Assembly (NCBI RefSeq): GCF_037042905.1 | Contig: NW_026974140.1 | Span: 11,109,001 to 11,173,000 of the forward strand | Length of the DNA stretch: 64,000 nt | Source: Lytechinus pictus | Lineage: Eukaryota; Echinodermata; Echinoidea; Temnopleuroida; Toxopneustidae | Direction: 5' to 3' | Shown here: one piece after another, positions 42,485-53,100 of the stretch | Layout: each line of letters starts with the position of its first letter | Numbering within the stretch: the first letter of the stretch is position 1 | Made by a program: the position numbers and the translations under genes | The notes under the pieces: generated by a model | Told to the model about the DNA's origin: nothing | The model's database searches: none | Seen by the model: only the letters and a program-made list of their open reading frames with translations

Positions 42485-42579
42485 ATATATATATATATAT
42501 ATATATATATATTCTTGTTTAATGGTAAAGTGTTTACTTTTATCATCAAATTGTTGAGTATATGCCTATTTACTAACAA

Positions 42580-42613
<34 letters not shown>
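42484..42613. repeat. paired (TA)n runs around TTCTTGTT...AACAAGAA
   Basis: Two (TA) dinucleotide runs of about 28 and 32 bases flank a short spacer whose ends TTCTTGTT and AACAAGAA are inverse, making a small hairpin at the apex of the large foldback. Confidence 0.85.
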
Positions 42614-42616
<3 letters not shown>

Positions 42617-43361
42617 ATATATTGCTGAACATCAAAATGCCTAAACAGATACCTATTCATGAGCATAAATGTTTAATGTTTCATTTGTGAACTGATGAGC
42701 TTAATTTACTTAAGATTGGAAGAAATCATGTAACTGGTAAACACTTTACTAACATAAATATCAGTATGTGGGACTAGAGTGAAATTTCATGGTATCTTTG
42801 GAAGTGTTTTAAAAGGTGAAGAAATAAAATATCATCATTGATTTTAACATATTTTGTCAATATCATACTAATAGTTAACATACATGAAAATCAAGTTAAA
42901 AAATTATTTGTCCGGGGGTCAAACTCAAGGTCAAAGTAAAGGTCAAAGGTCACGACCTTATAAATCGCTCCAATACATTATTTGATGCATGTTTTGGATT
43001 CCTCTCTGAATTTCCTAATAAATGGTACCTGTTTCATGAAAATTGATCAACACGTTACGACGCAGTGGCCATTGAAAGTTGAAGGTCACGCCCATTTTTG
43101 TCAAAACAAGGAGAAAAGGGCGGGCCGTAGCGCGAGAACCGACGGACCAATTGGACTTATTTTTTTTGTTTTGTGCGTGGGCCATGGTGAATTTTATGTG
43201 TACCAATTTACAACGAATTCCGAGAGGGTCGGGTGCAAAATTGCACATTCATTGGGTGAATTGGCATGGAATGACCCTTTTGTGACCAAAATGACTAATT
43301 TCCATACAGTTGCAATTCATTTTTTAATAGTAACTTGGGAATAATTTTTGTATTCACTAGA

Positions 43362-46262
43362 CACGTACGTGCATAGCGCCAACTTAATGTGTTCCGCCAT
43401 CTTGCTTGTTGGTTGCCGATAAAATGCGCATTTTCAGATTTTTTAACGCTCAGTTATTATCCATGACTGAAACATTGACCAATCAAAAACTAAGATTCTA
43501 CAAGAAATATGAATATTCATATACGAAAGTATAAACATAGATAATTCAGTTTTATGTGAAATTTAAACCCAATACTTCAAAATATGGTTAGTTTTATGTC
43601 TCTAAAATGACCCTTAAAACCAGAATTTTATTAGTAAAAAATAAAGGTTTTCCCAAGTTGCCATGGTAACGCGGTCTGAGATATAAAAGCTTAGCAAACA
43701 CTTCATTTCAGTGATCGAGGATGTATTTGTTTACGGTATACGTCTACATAAATTATAACATTTTTTTCCAGACCATGGATGAACTTTCAAAAAGAGACAT
43801 TTTAGGCAAGTTTTTACGATTTCCGGCAATTTTCTGACACAGGCACTTTGAAGAGGTAATTTTTACAGAATTAGAAGAAGACATCATGGATTTTCCTAAT
43901 TATCACGACGGATATGCAACTTACTTGTAAACAAATCAAACAAAGTCTATGATACATTTTCGATAATGCAAAAAGAGACATTCAAGTCTCTGATTGAGAG
44001 CCGCAGATTGAACATTCGCACGGCGCAATGGTAGCGTTTTCGCCGAATTCGTCGGGGCGAAAACTCCAAGAGAGCCGTACCACTCACCAGTCCCGAACGC
44101 TGCGCTGTATGTTTGATGATTTATCTGGTGCCATTTCGTGCTTATAAATTTGTTTTTTCTACAATGCCACTATCTCATTAAAATTGTTTGTCATGATAAC
44201 ATTGGAAATATTATCGTTTAATGGCCCAAAGGATCGACTGTAATAAAAGATACTTTGAAATATTGTCAGAGAGTGATTAGTTAGGTGATGTTTATGGTCA
44301 GAATTTAGTCATGGCTTCGGGTGAACTTACGCGAACGCGGTCACTTGCTCACGGGGCGAGTCGGCCTGGCCCTTTGGTGGAAGGCCGTTAGGCAACGTGC
44401 AGTGCAGCTAGAGCAGAGTTGGGGATTTATAGGTATAAAAATACTTTGAAATAAGTAATCTGCAAATATTTTTGTCTTATCCCTTTGGATTACTTAGATA
44501 AGAAATTCAAATTCTCAAAGTTTAAATCAAATTTTAGACAGTGACAACAAAGAGTGGTGCTGTATGGGGGGGGGGGGGGGTGGGGTCTTGCATGCCCCCA
44601 ATTCACGAACAAGAAAAAAAAGGAAAAGGTAAGAGAATCTTGCGAAATTGTTCAATTGGATTTTTGTAACCAAAAGTCAAAATTATGCTTATGTCGCTTG
44701 CTTGCAACTATATATTTTATAAATTTTGCCTGATACGCCATATCGTAGTACCCTCAATTATTTTCACTTGTTACGCCACTGACATGACTGATATAACATC
44801 TACTAGTTTATGATAACATTATTTGGTTGCGGGATCAAAGCATCAGCTATATAGCTAAACATTTATACTTTATGCCTGTTCAACTTCCAATACAGGTTTA
44901 GGCCTGTATTTATGAGATGTTAAGATCTATGGGTGCCTTTATTATTTTCATTTTCAATTAAAACAATTATTAATTATGTATTAATTTAGTATTAACCTCG
45001 ATGATACATTTTATTGTATTAAATCGTACAATTTCTGTTGTATTAAGCCCCTTATTAAGCCCTTTTAAAAACATGCTCAGTATAAGCAGACCCCCCCCCC
45101 CATATATAAAGACAATAGAAGTGTATATAGAATTAATTGAACCCCCCCCCCTTATTGAGGACAAAATGAAAAAAAAATACTCAAAATAATCGACCGCCCC
45201 CCCCCCCCCTTTGACGAGGCAGCTGTCGGTGGCCTGATGTCTTCATTGACTTCTTTTTGCTTGTAAAAATAATATTAAAGAAATAGGGGCTACTCTAAGT
45301 GTCCCCTGTGAAAATTGATTTGGATCTGCAAGTGCATGAGGCTGCGCCCCCTCCAACGTCATAGCTACCCCATATCTTTAGGTTCTAGCTCTCATATTTT
45401 TCAGCTCCCTGGTTTTTTGGAAGAAAAAAAAACGAGGCGAAAGAAAAGAGTGAAATAAATGAAATACGATTAATCAAAGTTTGAGTTGTTTGAAAGAATG
45501 ATACTTATCAGAGAAACTAAATTAAATTCTACAACCATGAAGAATAACAGCAATCTTGATAAATTCTGTTTTTTTTCAAAATCAGAACCAATCAACCTTT
45601 TTCTGATTATTCTGTCACTTTCCATATTTTGGAGAAAAAAATAAGTGTTCATCGACGCCCTGTACTGCATGATGAAACTGTATCCCCACTCGGCCCTCGT
45701 AACCCCCCCCCCCCTCTCTCCCTCTCCCCCTCCCCCACCACAATGCCCCTTGCTCATTTCTCTTATCTCACCTTGACCTTAATTAATTAATCTTAACTAT
45801 TTGGCGGTACAGTCAAACGTGACTGGTCGCCATCATAGTTTCATCCCCAACAAACAAGGAACAAACAATAACAATTCTGTTTTTCGACCCAACATCATTC
45901 CTTTCAATACGCGTAAGACTATACGTGGGCATGCACAAACAACGTGGGTTAACAAAAACTGACCCGCGTTTGGACTAAAATTGTGATTAAAATAAAAATG
46001 TTATAAATATGAAAAAAATATGTGTATAATGGAGGATATCTGATAAACGGAAAAACATCAATCGCTAATTCATAAAAATGCTGGAAAAGATTTGACAGAG
46101 GTTTTTAACAACGGTAATCAAGGGGAGTTAGTGTATGGGTGAATGGCGTTCGAGCTTTAGCCGAGCGTTAGCCGGAGAGGGCGCGGGCCAAATCTGCCTG
46201 AATCTGGCAATATGGCGTCGTCCATTAAGCTGACGTTAGCCAGCGGCGACTGCACGTACGTG
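43362..46262. mobile_element. 2.9-kb element with CACGTACGTGCA ends and TAGA duplication
   Basis: Ends CACGTACGTGCA...TGCACGTACGTG, flanked by TAGA (43358-43361, 46263-46266), exactly the four bases present once in unit 1. Subterminal CGCCATCTTG and its inverse-like CAATATGGCG lie near each end. The interior is AT-rich with several C- or G-runs (44565, 45090, 45140, 45196, 45703) and no protein-coding frame that I recognise. Confidence 0.82.
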
Positions 46263-46541
46263 TAGAGCGCTCAAAAACTTGAATTTTTGGGCATATTTTT
46301 GTGTACGCCCTCTATTGGTGGAAAGTAATATGGCAAGAAAATTTTCATTTTTTTAATCTCTATTTGTAATTAAGAAAAAAATAATTTAAAGAATCAAATT
46401 TATATAAGAGCCAAGTTATATGATGAATAGCTGTATTGGAAACTGACAGTGTAAGAAAATCTAGTATTTGTCCCATAGAAAAAGAGAAAATAAGCCAAAA
46501 TTGCCACCCTTATTTTGCCACACATGGAGATGTAAAACTGA

Positions 46542-46570
46542 GAACAAGGTTATGTCACATAACCTTGTTC
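46542..46570. repeat. 13-bp perfect hairpin with 3-base loop
   Basis: GAACAAGGTTATG, TCA, CATAACCTTGTTC. It lies downstream of the TIMM8 coding end (minus strand) and just past the 428-bp repeat. Function unknown. Confidence 0.75.
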
Positions 46571-46954
46571 ATTGATTGAGTGCTACTGGCTGCGCTGCTA
46601 GCTGGGGCCTGGGCCATTGATGATGCAAAGCCAAAGCCCAAAGCCAGACAAAGTCTCATTCAGTCAGTGGAGAATATCCTGACCGAAATAGATTGAATTT
46701 TTGGTCTATAGTATAATATGTTACTTGTTAGCGCTAGGCCTCTGACTGCATGAGCACTGGACTGTATAACAGATCTGTGTATAAGTATAGTGTGTGGCAT
46801 GCATGTGGCACAGGCGCACATCACTACGCCATTGCTACACAACGCTAACAAAATATTAAATATGTGGGGCAACGTTTTGTTTAAAAAAGACACAGGCAAC
46901 TAGAGCAACCCCTAGCAACTGCAACTCCTGGCCACTTACCTCCATGAAAATAGG

Positions 46955-47236
46955 TTAATGGCCTCCTTGTCGTTGATGCATTGTCTGAAAGCGGTTAGCA
47001 ATGGTTAATGTCGTATCAATAAACCTCTCTACACAATTTTCGAGGCAAGTCTGAGTTCGACTGTCCAATTTTGAGCCTGGTTTATCGACACACTTGTCCC
47101 AACAAGCATCTGTGAAATTATGAACTTGTTGTTGAAATTTCGCCTTTTGGGTTTCCTGTGCAATAAACATTTTGAGTTCAGCATCTACTCCTTCCCCTCC
47201 AGCAGGCATGGCTGGTCCGCCGTCGCTAAAATTCAT
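46955..47236 (-). CDS. TIMM8: mitochondrial small Tim chaperone TIMM8-like, 93 aa
   Basis: One uninterrupted frame encodes 93 residues. It carries the twin CX3C signature of small Tim proteins: C45-WDK-C49 and C64-LEN-C68, with a 14-residue spacer including DKPGSKLDSRT. CVERFIDTTLTIANRF after the second pair is typical of Tim8. In the intermembrane space Tim8 pairs with Tim13 in a hexamer that escorts hydrophobic precursors to the inner-membrane TIM22/TIM23 translocases, and the cysteines form two intramolecular disulfides through Mia40. It is slightly closer to vertebrate TIMM8B in the C-terminal phrase. The first Met precedes a Gly/Ala-rich leader; there is no cleavable presequence, as expected. 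A splice donor (GGAG then GTAAGT, exon end at 46940) lies 15 bases past the stop, so the 3' UTR may be spliced. Confidence 0.92.
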   Translation of the reverse strand: MNFSDGGPAMPAGGEGVDAELKMFIAQETQKAKFQQQVHNFTDACWDKCVDKPGSKLDSRTQTCLENCVERFIDTTLTIANRFQTMHQRQGGH

Positions 47237-47299
47237 GTTGTAAAAGTTAAAATTGCATCAATTACGACAGGGTCAGGAAACCTCAGCTCAGTCACCTCT

Positions 47300-47420
47300 C
47301 GAGAACACTGAAACTCGTATCGGACGTCGGGGCCGACGGGGCGCGCGGCGCGGCGCGGCGCGCTCGCTCGATCGCATGCATAATTATGTACTGTATATGG
47401 CGCGCCACATGTCCCATAAA
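47300..47420 (-). promoter_or_regulatory. CpG-rich putative TIMM8 promoter
   Basis: A sharp island of GC and CpG (GGCGCGCGGCGCGGCGCGG near 47340) lies just upstream of the TIMM8 start codon in otherwise AT-rich DNA. Placement suggests the promoter; no TATA box is claimed. Confidence 0.5.
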
Positions 47421-47800
47421 AGCGGAACTGAGTTTTTCGCTGATAAACGAGGTTTAATCACTTGAAAAAACTCAGATTATCAATAAATTTAACTCGGTTT
47501 ACTAGTATCGGCGAAAACGTAGTTTTTCACTCGATAAACTTAGTTCTTTTAAATGTCTTTTGATATACGGGGTGTCTCCGATAAACTTAGTTTTTAACTT
47601 TAAAGATATAGTTTTTCGATAAATTTAGTTTTTCATTTGAAAAAGAAATTTTCTCAAAAACTTTTCAACTGAAAAATAGGGTTTTTCTTAATAAATTGAG
47701 ATTTTCAAGTGATAAACTGAGTCTATCGGTAAAAAAACTGTGTTAAAGAGCGAAAACTAAGTTTCTTTAAATCGGAAAACTCAGTTTATCGAATTTGAAG
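47420..47800. repeat. cluster of degenerate GATAAACTNAGTTTTT motifs
   Basis: At least ten occurrences of AAACTNAGTTT or half-forms (GATAAACTTAGTT, AACTCAGTTTATCG, TAAACTGAGT) in both orientations. The core is self-complementary. Sits immediately upstream of the CpG island. Confidence 0.7.
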
Positions 47801-48149
47801 GTGGGGCACTGGACTCGAAGCGAGGGGTGGGGGCTGCAAAACAAGTTTTTGCCCCTTCCCTATGCTGCATTTATATTCCAATATGACAATTTGGCATTTT
47901 GAGCACACTTTTAAATAACGAATGAGCTGTGTATCTAAATAAACAAAATAATGCGAGCATGAAGATCACATTGATCATTAAGCACTGTTTAACATGTATA
48001 TAGGGCCATTAAGAAGAGGGCATTTTTGTTACTAGAAATGAAGCTATGGGCGGCGGAACGTATTTTCAAATGGGCATTTTGGTGCAAACGGATATTTTTA
48101 CGTACTTTATTTCATCTTTAAAGGGATTTCTGATTGATTAGATATACAT

Positions 48150-49165
48150 TTATGCTTATCTGCGAGCGAGCATACATAGTGAGCAAAAATTAAATCTGAA
48201 GTTGTAAAACTCGCTTATGGTAGGGCATCCCTTGCGAAATGTTGCAAGCGCGAATCGCGAGCTGAAACTATTAGACATTTCATTTAATAAGACATGAAAT
48301 TAAACATTCTGAGCATTTTTTTCAATCGTGAAAATATTTTTCTATCTAGCAGTTAGATAGAAAAATCTTATTTCGTTAGTAACTAAAGAATTAACGCGAG
48401 CTGAAATTTATACAAACTAGAAAAGTAAGCTGTTAAGGACTGCATATAGGGACTCATGAATAGGATATCTCACCAATCGAATTATGTGGGCGCGAAGGGC
48501 AAGCTGAAAATTTGTGATAGGCCATTCCAACCTGAAAACTGGACATTCTATTTTGTTGCCAGGAACAGAATGGGTACCTTACTAAACAATAATTGACGCG
48601 AGCGCGAAACGCGAGCCAAAAATTTGTGATTTTTCCAACCTGAAAACTGGACTTTTTAAGTATTTAAAAAAAAAAAAAAAAATGATGCGAGCGCCAAGCG
48701 CGAGCCAAGAAGTTTGTGACTTTTATAAACCTAAAATGTATTATGTTTGACTTCAAAAAGGGTATTTCATTTTGAAAAAGGGCACATTTCATTAAAAAAA
48801 GGAAGTTTCCATTTTGAAAAAGGTTTTCCTACGGGAATTTTTTCTGGGGCAAATGCCCCTAACCCCCCCCCCGCAGTTCAACCGCCCCTGAGTGAAGCAA
48901 GCGCGATGTGCGAGCAGAATTTTGTTGGGGGATTTAGCTCTTGGAACTTGACATTCGAATAAAACTCCTTTTGTAATCATGATAACAGGATGAGTATCTA
49001 ACCAAACAATGCAAATGCAAAGCGTTGAAAATATCTTATTATACATGTATAGGCCTTGTGGCGTACTGACATAAAAGTGGATATTTCAAAGATTGTTAGT
49101 TGGAATTCAGTAATGGGATATATCTCTCTAATGAAATGATGCGAGCGCGTAGAGCGAGCTGAACA
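48150..49165. repeat. degenerate GCGAGCGCGAAGCGCGAGC array 1
   Basis: Repeated cores at about 48249, 48397, 48487, 48595, 48684, 48898 and 49138, each followed by CTGAAA-like sequence and often TTTTCCAACCTGAAAACTGG, TAATCATGAACAGGATGAG. The spacing is irregular, 90-240 bases. It lies between TIMM8 and the CNBD2-like gene. A GTTCCGCGGAACCC palindrome and CGCCCCTGA near 49365-49410 may be the edge of the carrying element. Confidence 0.75.
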
Positions 49166-49419
49166 TTTTTTCGATATTCATCACTTTTTGTAATCATGAA
49201 CAGGATGAGTAACTCGCTGAACCAAAACTACGAAAATCATCATGAGCATGATTGCTTTTAAATTGAATAAAAAACAGGAAATACTTTTCTTTTTAAAAAA
49301 TACCCTTCTTCCCTGATCTTTCCTTTTTTCTTTTATCTTTGCTCTTTTTTTTCTTAGCAAACGGCGGGGTTCCGCGGAACCCAGGGAACCCCCCCTGGCG
49401 ATACGCCCCTGAGGGGGAC

Positions 49420-49965
49420 ACGATTCAGGAGATGGGGGACATCATATAGAATGGCCCCCTCATGATTTGAAATAAAAGAAAATTTCTGCTTGCTTTTGGA
49501 GTTTTCATCATCTTGATATCAAGAATTGTATTTCTTGATGTAAAAAAAAACTGTTTAAAGGTCTTGTCATACGTGTGAATGTTGTCGCTCATATCATGCA
49601 AAGTTACTGCGCACCTAAATCATGTGAATGCGCATGTCCAGTGTTACGTCATGCGTAACAACGTATCAAGTTTATATCGAACAACGTAGAAAAATTACTT
49701 TAGAGACGCTAGGCAGAACTTTGCTAGAAAGCTGAAATGCAGACATTTATCCTATAGTTCACTTAAAAAAATAGAATTTAGGCTTGAAGTACTGACCATA
49801 GTCAAGTCAGCTTCATCTTACAAATCATTTTTTTTTAATAGGAAAATCAGAATAAAGGAAGAATATTGGCTTAATTCTTCCGTAACTTTCTAAAGAATAC
49901 TCTTGAGAATTGATTTTATAGAACAAAACTAAAACAAATTTAATAATAATAAAAAACAAGCCATC
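49420..49965. other. upstream region and 5' UTR of the CNBD2-like gene
   Basis: AT-rich with no repeat recognised. The sequence AAAAACAAGCCATC precedes the ATG at 49966. No core promoter element is clear enough to call. Confidence 0.35.
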
Positions 49966-50178
49966 ATGGATGACGACCCATTCCAAGATGAGGACAAGCT
50001 CGATGACCTCGCTGCAGAGGATATCATGATGATAATGAATCCTGAATTGAAGAGGAGAAGGGGTGGGGCGACGACCAAGACATTAGAAGAAGCCAGTGCT
50101 ATCATCCAGGCTCACGTTGAGAAGGTTTCTCCGGAAGGGATGCCGGGTGATGCCAAAAAAGATGCCGAAAATCAGGAG
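49966..50178 (+). CDS. CNBD2: CNBD2-like exon 1 (71 codons)
   Basis: It starts MDDDPFQDEDKLDDLAAEDI and ends AKKDAENQE before donor gttaga. First Met after a stop-containing leader. Confidence 0.8.
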
Positions 50179-53100
50179 GTTAGATTATCAATTTTTATCA
50201 TATCGTTGTAACCTTTATTTTTTCATTCTAGTCAATTTCATTTATTCAAAGTTTTGATTAAAGCTGCTTTAGATAGATAGTGGAAAAACAAGCCAATACA
50301 ATAGTTATGAAGTGAGCCAGTCATCATGCCGGCCATGTCACATATTATATATATTGGTTTTCTCTATTTACTCTTTAAAATACAAGTAGAGCATAGTTTC
50401 AGTGAACAGCTTAATTTACTTGTCGTTTTTTGTTAACGTTATTTCGTAGCTGCGTTTTCTTTGAAAAACTGACAAGTTCACGTATCTCAAATAAACCTTA
50501 ACCGGTAATATGTGAAATAAAAATGCCTATTTCAATCGGGAATTATGTTTGAAAAAAACAAAATCAGCGATTGTTAAAACGAAATATACTTTCTATATTT
50601 CCTCCCATTCCAGGAATGAGTTTGTTTAGTACCATACGTAATAAGTCACTGAACCATATTATGTGAAACATACTATACTTGGTTGCTAACCGGTTGATAC
50701 AATGATTTTTTTATTATTAATCAGGAAGTATATCGAACACCTTTACAACGCTTCCGTGCCATCGCCAACACAGTCAAGCACAATCTGAAGTGGTCAAAGC
50801 TTCTTTCTAGTGAGGAAGATTCCAAGTCATTCACGGTTCGTCAAGCTGATGGGACGGAGGAAAACACCCTTACCTTCGATGTCAATGCATTCAAATCAAA
50901 CGTCCAGTCGATGAGTACATTGCCCCCGATGGCTAAGAACATCATGATCAAGAATTCATGGGAGAGAACGAAAGACGAGCTCCAGTATCTCTTTGGCTTC
51001 GTTGATAGGGTATGATTTCATTTTTAATTGCGACCCCGAGCCCCGGCCTGCTTTCAGATTTTTTTTGGTCCCTCCCGTTCTCTCCCCCTTTTCGCTCAGA
51101 GATGTACGGAGGATTCAAATACAGAGTAATTGTATTGCCTAATGCCCGTCATGAAAAAGAACAACATATAATTATTTGTCAAAAATTGATGAATCCTTGA
51201 TTCTGGAAAAACGATATATTCGCATTATTTATATATCTGCTGTGAAACTAGGACAAGACTTCTGTTCCGGTTCACCAACTTTCATCAAAGACTTCTTAGT
51301 TGTTGTTTGTCACTTTGACCGGCATTTGACAATACATTTACTCAGTTCTAGAATTCTCCGTACGTCACTGAGAAAGAAAAAATCTCTTCTGCAAGAGTTC
51401 AATAAATCTTTAATCACACGTTAATCACACATTTTACTTTCTGAAGGATATATATAATTTTGTGATATAGATTTTGACATGATATGAGATAAAGATATTT
51501 TGTTTTATCGTGTTTTTTTTTTTTTTTTTTTTTGGGGGGGGGGGTCGGGGCATAGCCTTTACCCTGTACGCCAGTGCTCTACCGGGCTCCCTTCTCTCTC
51601 GAATTCAATAAATCGTACATTCTCTGTAATACTCAATACTATAATGAGAGATAGTTTTACTCTTATTTAATGTAATATTAGCATGAATATAAATGGGTGG
51701 TGGGGGGGGGGTGGGAATAGATTATAGGTTGCAACCCATCCACTGGCTTGCTTTCAGTCGGCCTATACGCCTATATCGGCCTATATAATAATATTATGCG
51801 TTTTTCCCCATCCGTTCTCCAAGCAATCCCTATAGGCCTGCCATAGCGTCATTCAGTTGCCAACTCATATATTTTGGATATGTTATTCTATTCCTTCCTT
51901 TGATTTATTCTTTGTTTAGTTGAAATGTTTCGATCGATACTCAACGACAATCCGACATGAATTAGCTGCTGTGATCTACTATGATTCCTTTGAGGCTGGT
52001 CGAGTGATCGTTCGTCAAGGACATCCTGGTCTTGCTTTCTATTTCATTCTCTCTGGATCCGTCATCGTTGAAGTCAGTGAGACTGATAAAAGGACGGGTG
52101 AGAGATTACAAGAAGTAGCGCCAGATTTTTGTCTCATGTATGATTTTACCTATGTCAAGCAAATATCATCCCATTTGGTGGTCGTACGCATTTGGGGGGG
52201 GGGGGGAAGGGGCAGGGAGCAGTTGCCCCCATAAATTTTTAAAGCTTACATTTTTTGAACGAAATCCATTCATTTCACTTTATAAAAAAATGCAAAAGCG
52301 CCCCATGACAAGATCGGTTGCTATGCTCCCTCGCTTTCGAGTTTCTCTGAAAAGTTTTTCATGACTTTTGTTTTCCTTCTGCTAATTTCAAATGTTTTAT
52401 TTTATTATAAATGGGATTTTAATTCTATTGGATTACACTATGATCTTTCAATGTTGGTTTTCATTTTACTTTCCTGATCTTTTTGATAGCTTATATAACT
52501 CCTGAAAAAGAAGCGTGGAACTATTTTTTAATATTGCAACAATGTTCTTGAATAAAAAAAGTTCAATATCAAGACTATTTTTAAGTAAGAAAAATGACGA
52601 TGATGTATCTCCGTATTCTGAACAAATGATAAATGGAATAGATAATCAAAAAATAAAAGAAATAAAAAGAAAGGAGACGTTGAAACATCATTAAGTCCAT
52701 CCCCTTCCCCCCTTTTTTTGGAGAGGGTTAGGAGGAAATTAGGTCACCTGGCGCCTTTCCTATACGAGAAACACCTCCCCTCCCCACTTCTAGGCCTCCA
52801 CAATCAATATTTCTTCACGGACTTATTTGTATACATGAACATTTTCCTAGCGATATCCAAGCTATACATTATCCGAATTTGATTGAATCATGATGTGGAA
52901 TATTTAGAAATGGAAATTGTAATCAATCACTCTCTATATTCTGCAATTAATAATGCATTATTTTAACCATGGACCTATTGTTTTTACTCACGATGCAAAT
53001 GGTAAATTCGTTACTATGGTTACAGGTGAAACAAACACGAGACAGATGGGGGAAACCTATGCAGGGGCAAGTTTTGGAGAACTTGCTCTACTTCATGGTA

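Larger units (their letters stand above)
40826..43277. mobile_element. 2.45-kb foldback with about 650-bp inverted arms
   Basis: Ends GGGTCATTCCA and TGGAATGACCC, flanked by TTTT (40822-40825, 43278-43281). The arms contain GACCTTTGACC and GGGCGTGACCTTCAACTTTC with near-perfect inverse partners. The weakly open frames in the arms are mirror images, not genes. A separate element (41477-42484) and two (TA)n runs occupy the centre. Confidence 0.88.
40306..46523. repeat. 428-bp tandem duplication, second copy split by two elements
   Basis: Unit 1 is 40306-40733, starting CATCCTGCCTGTGGGGAATC and ending TTATTTTGCCACACC. Unit 2 begins at 40734, is interrupted at 40826-43277 and 43362-46262, and resumes to about 46523. 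Unit 1 therefore provides the empty site for both insertions. Confidence 0.9.

Noticed and set aside
40818-43344. Open frames of 68-120 codons that appear twice in mirror image
   Set aside because: They lie in the inverted arms of the 2.45-kb foldback and have no recognisable domain.
47120-47465. Plus-strand open frames over the TIMM8 locus
   Set aside because: Antisense of TIMM8 and its CpG island; no domain.
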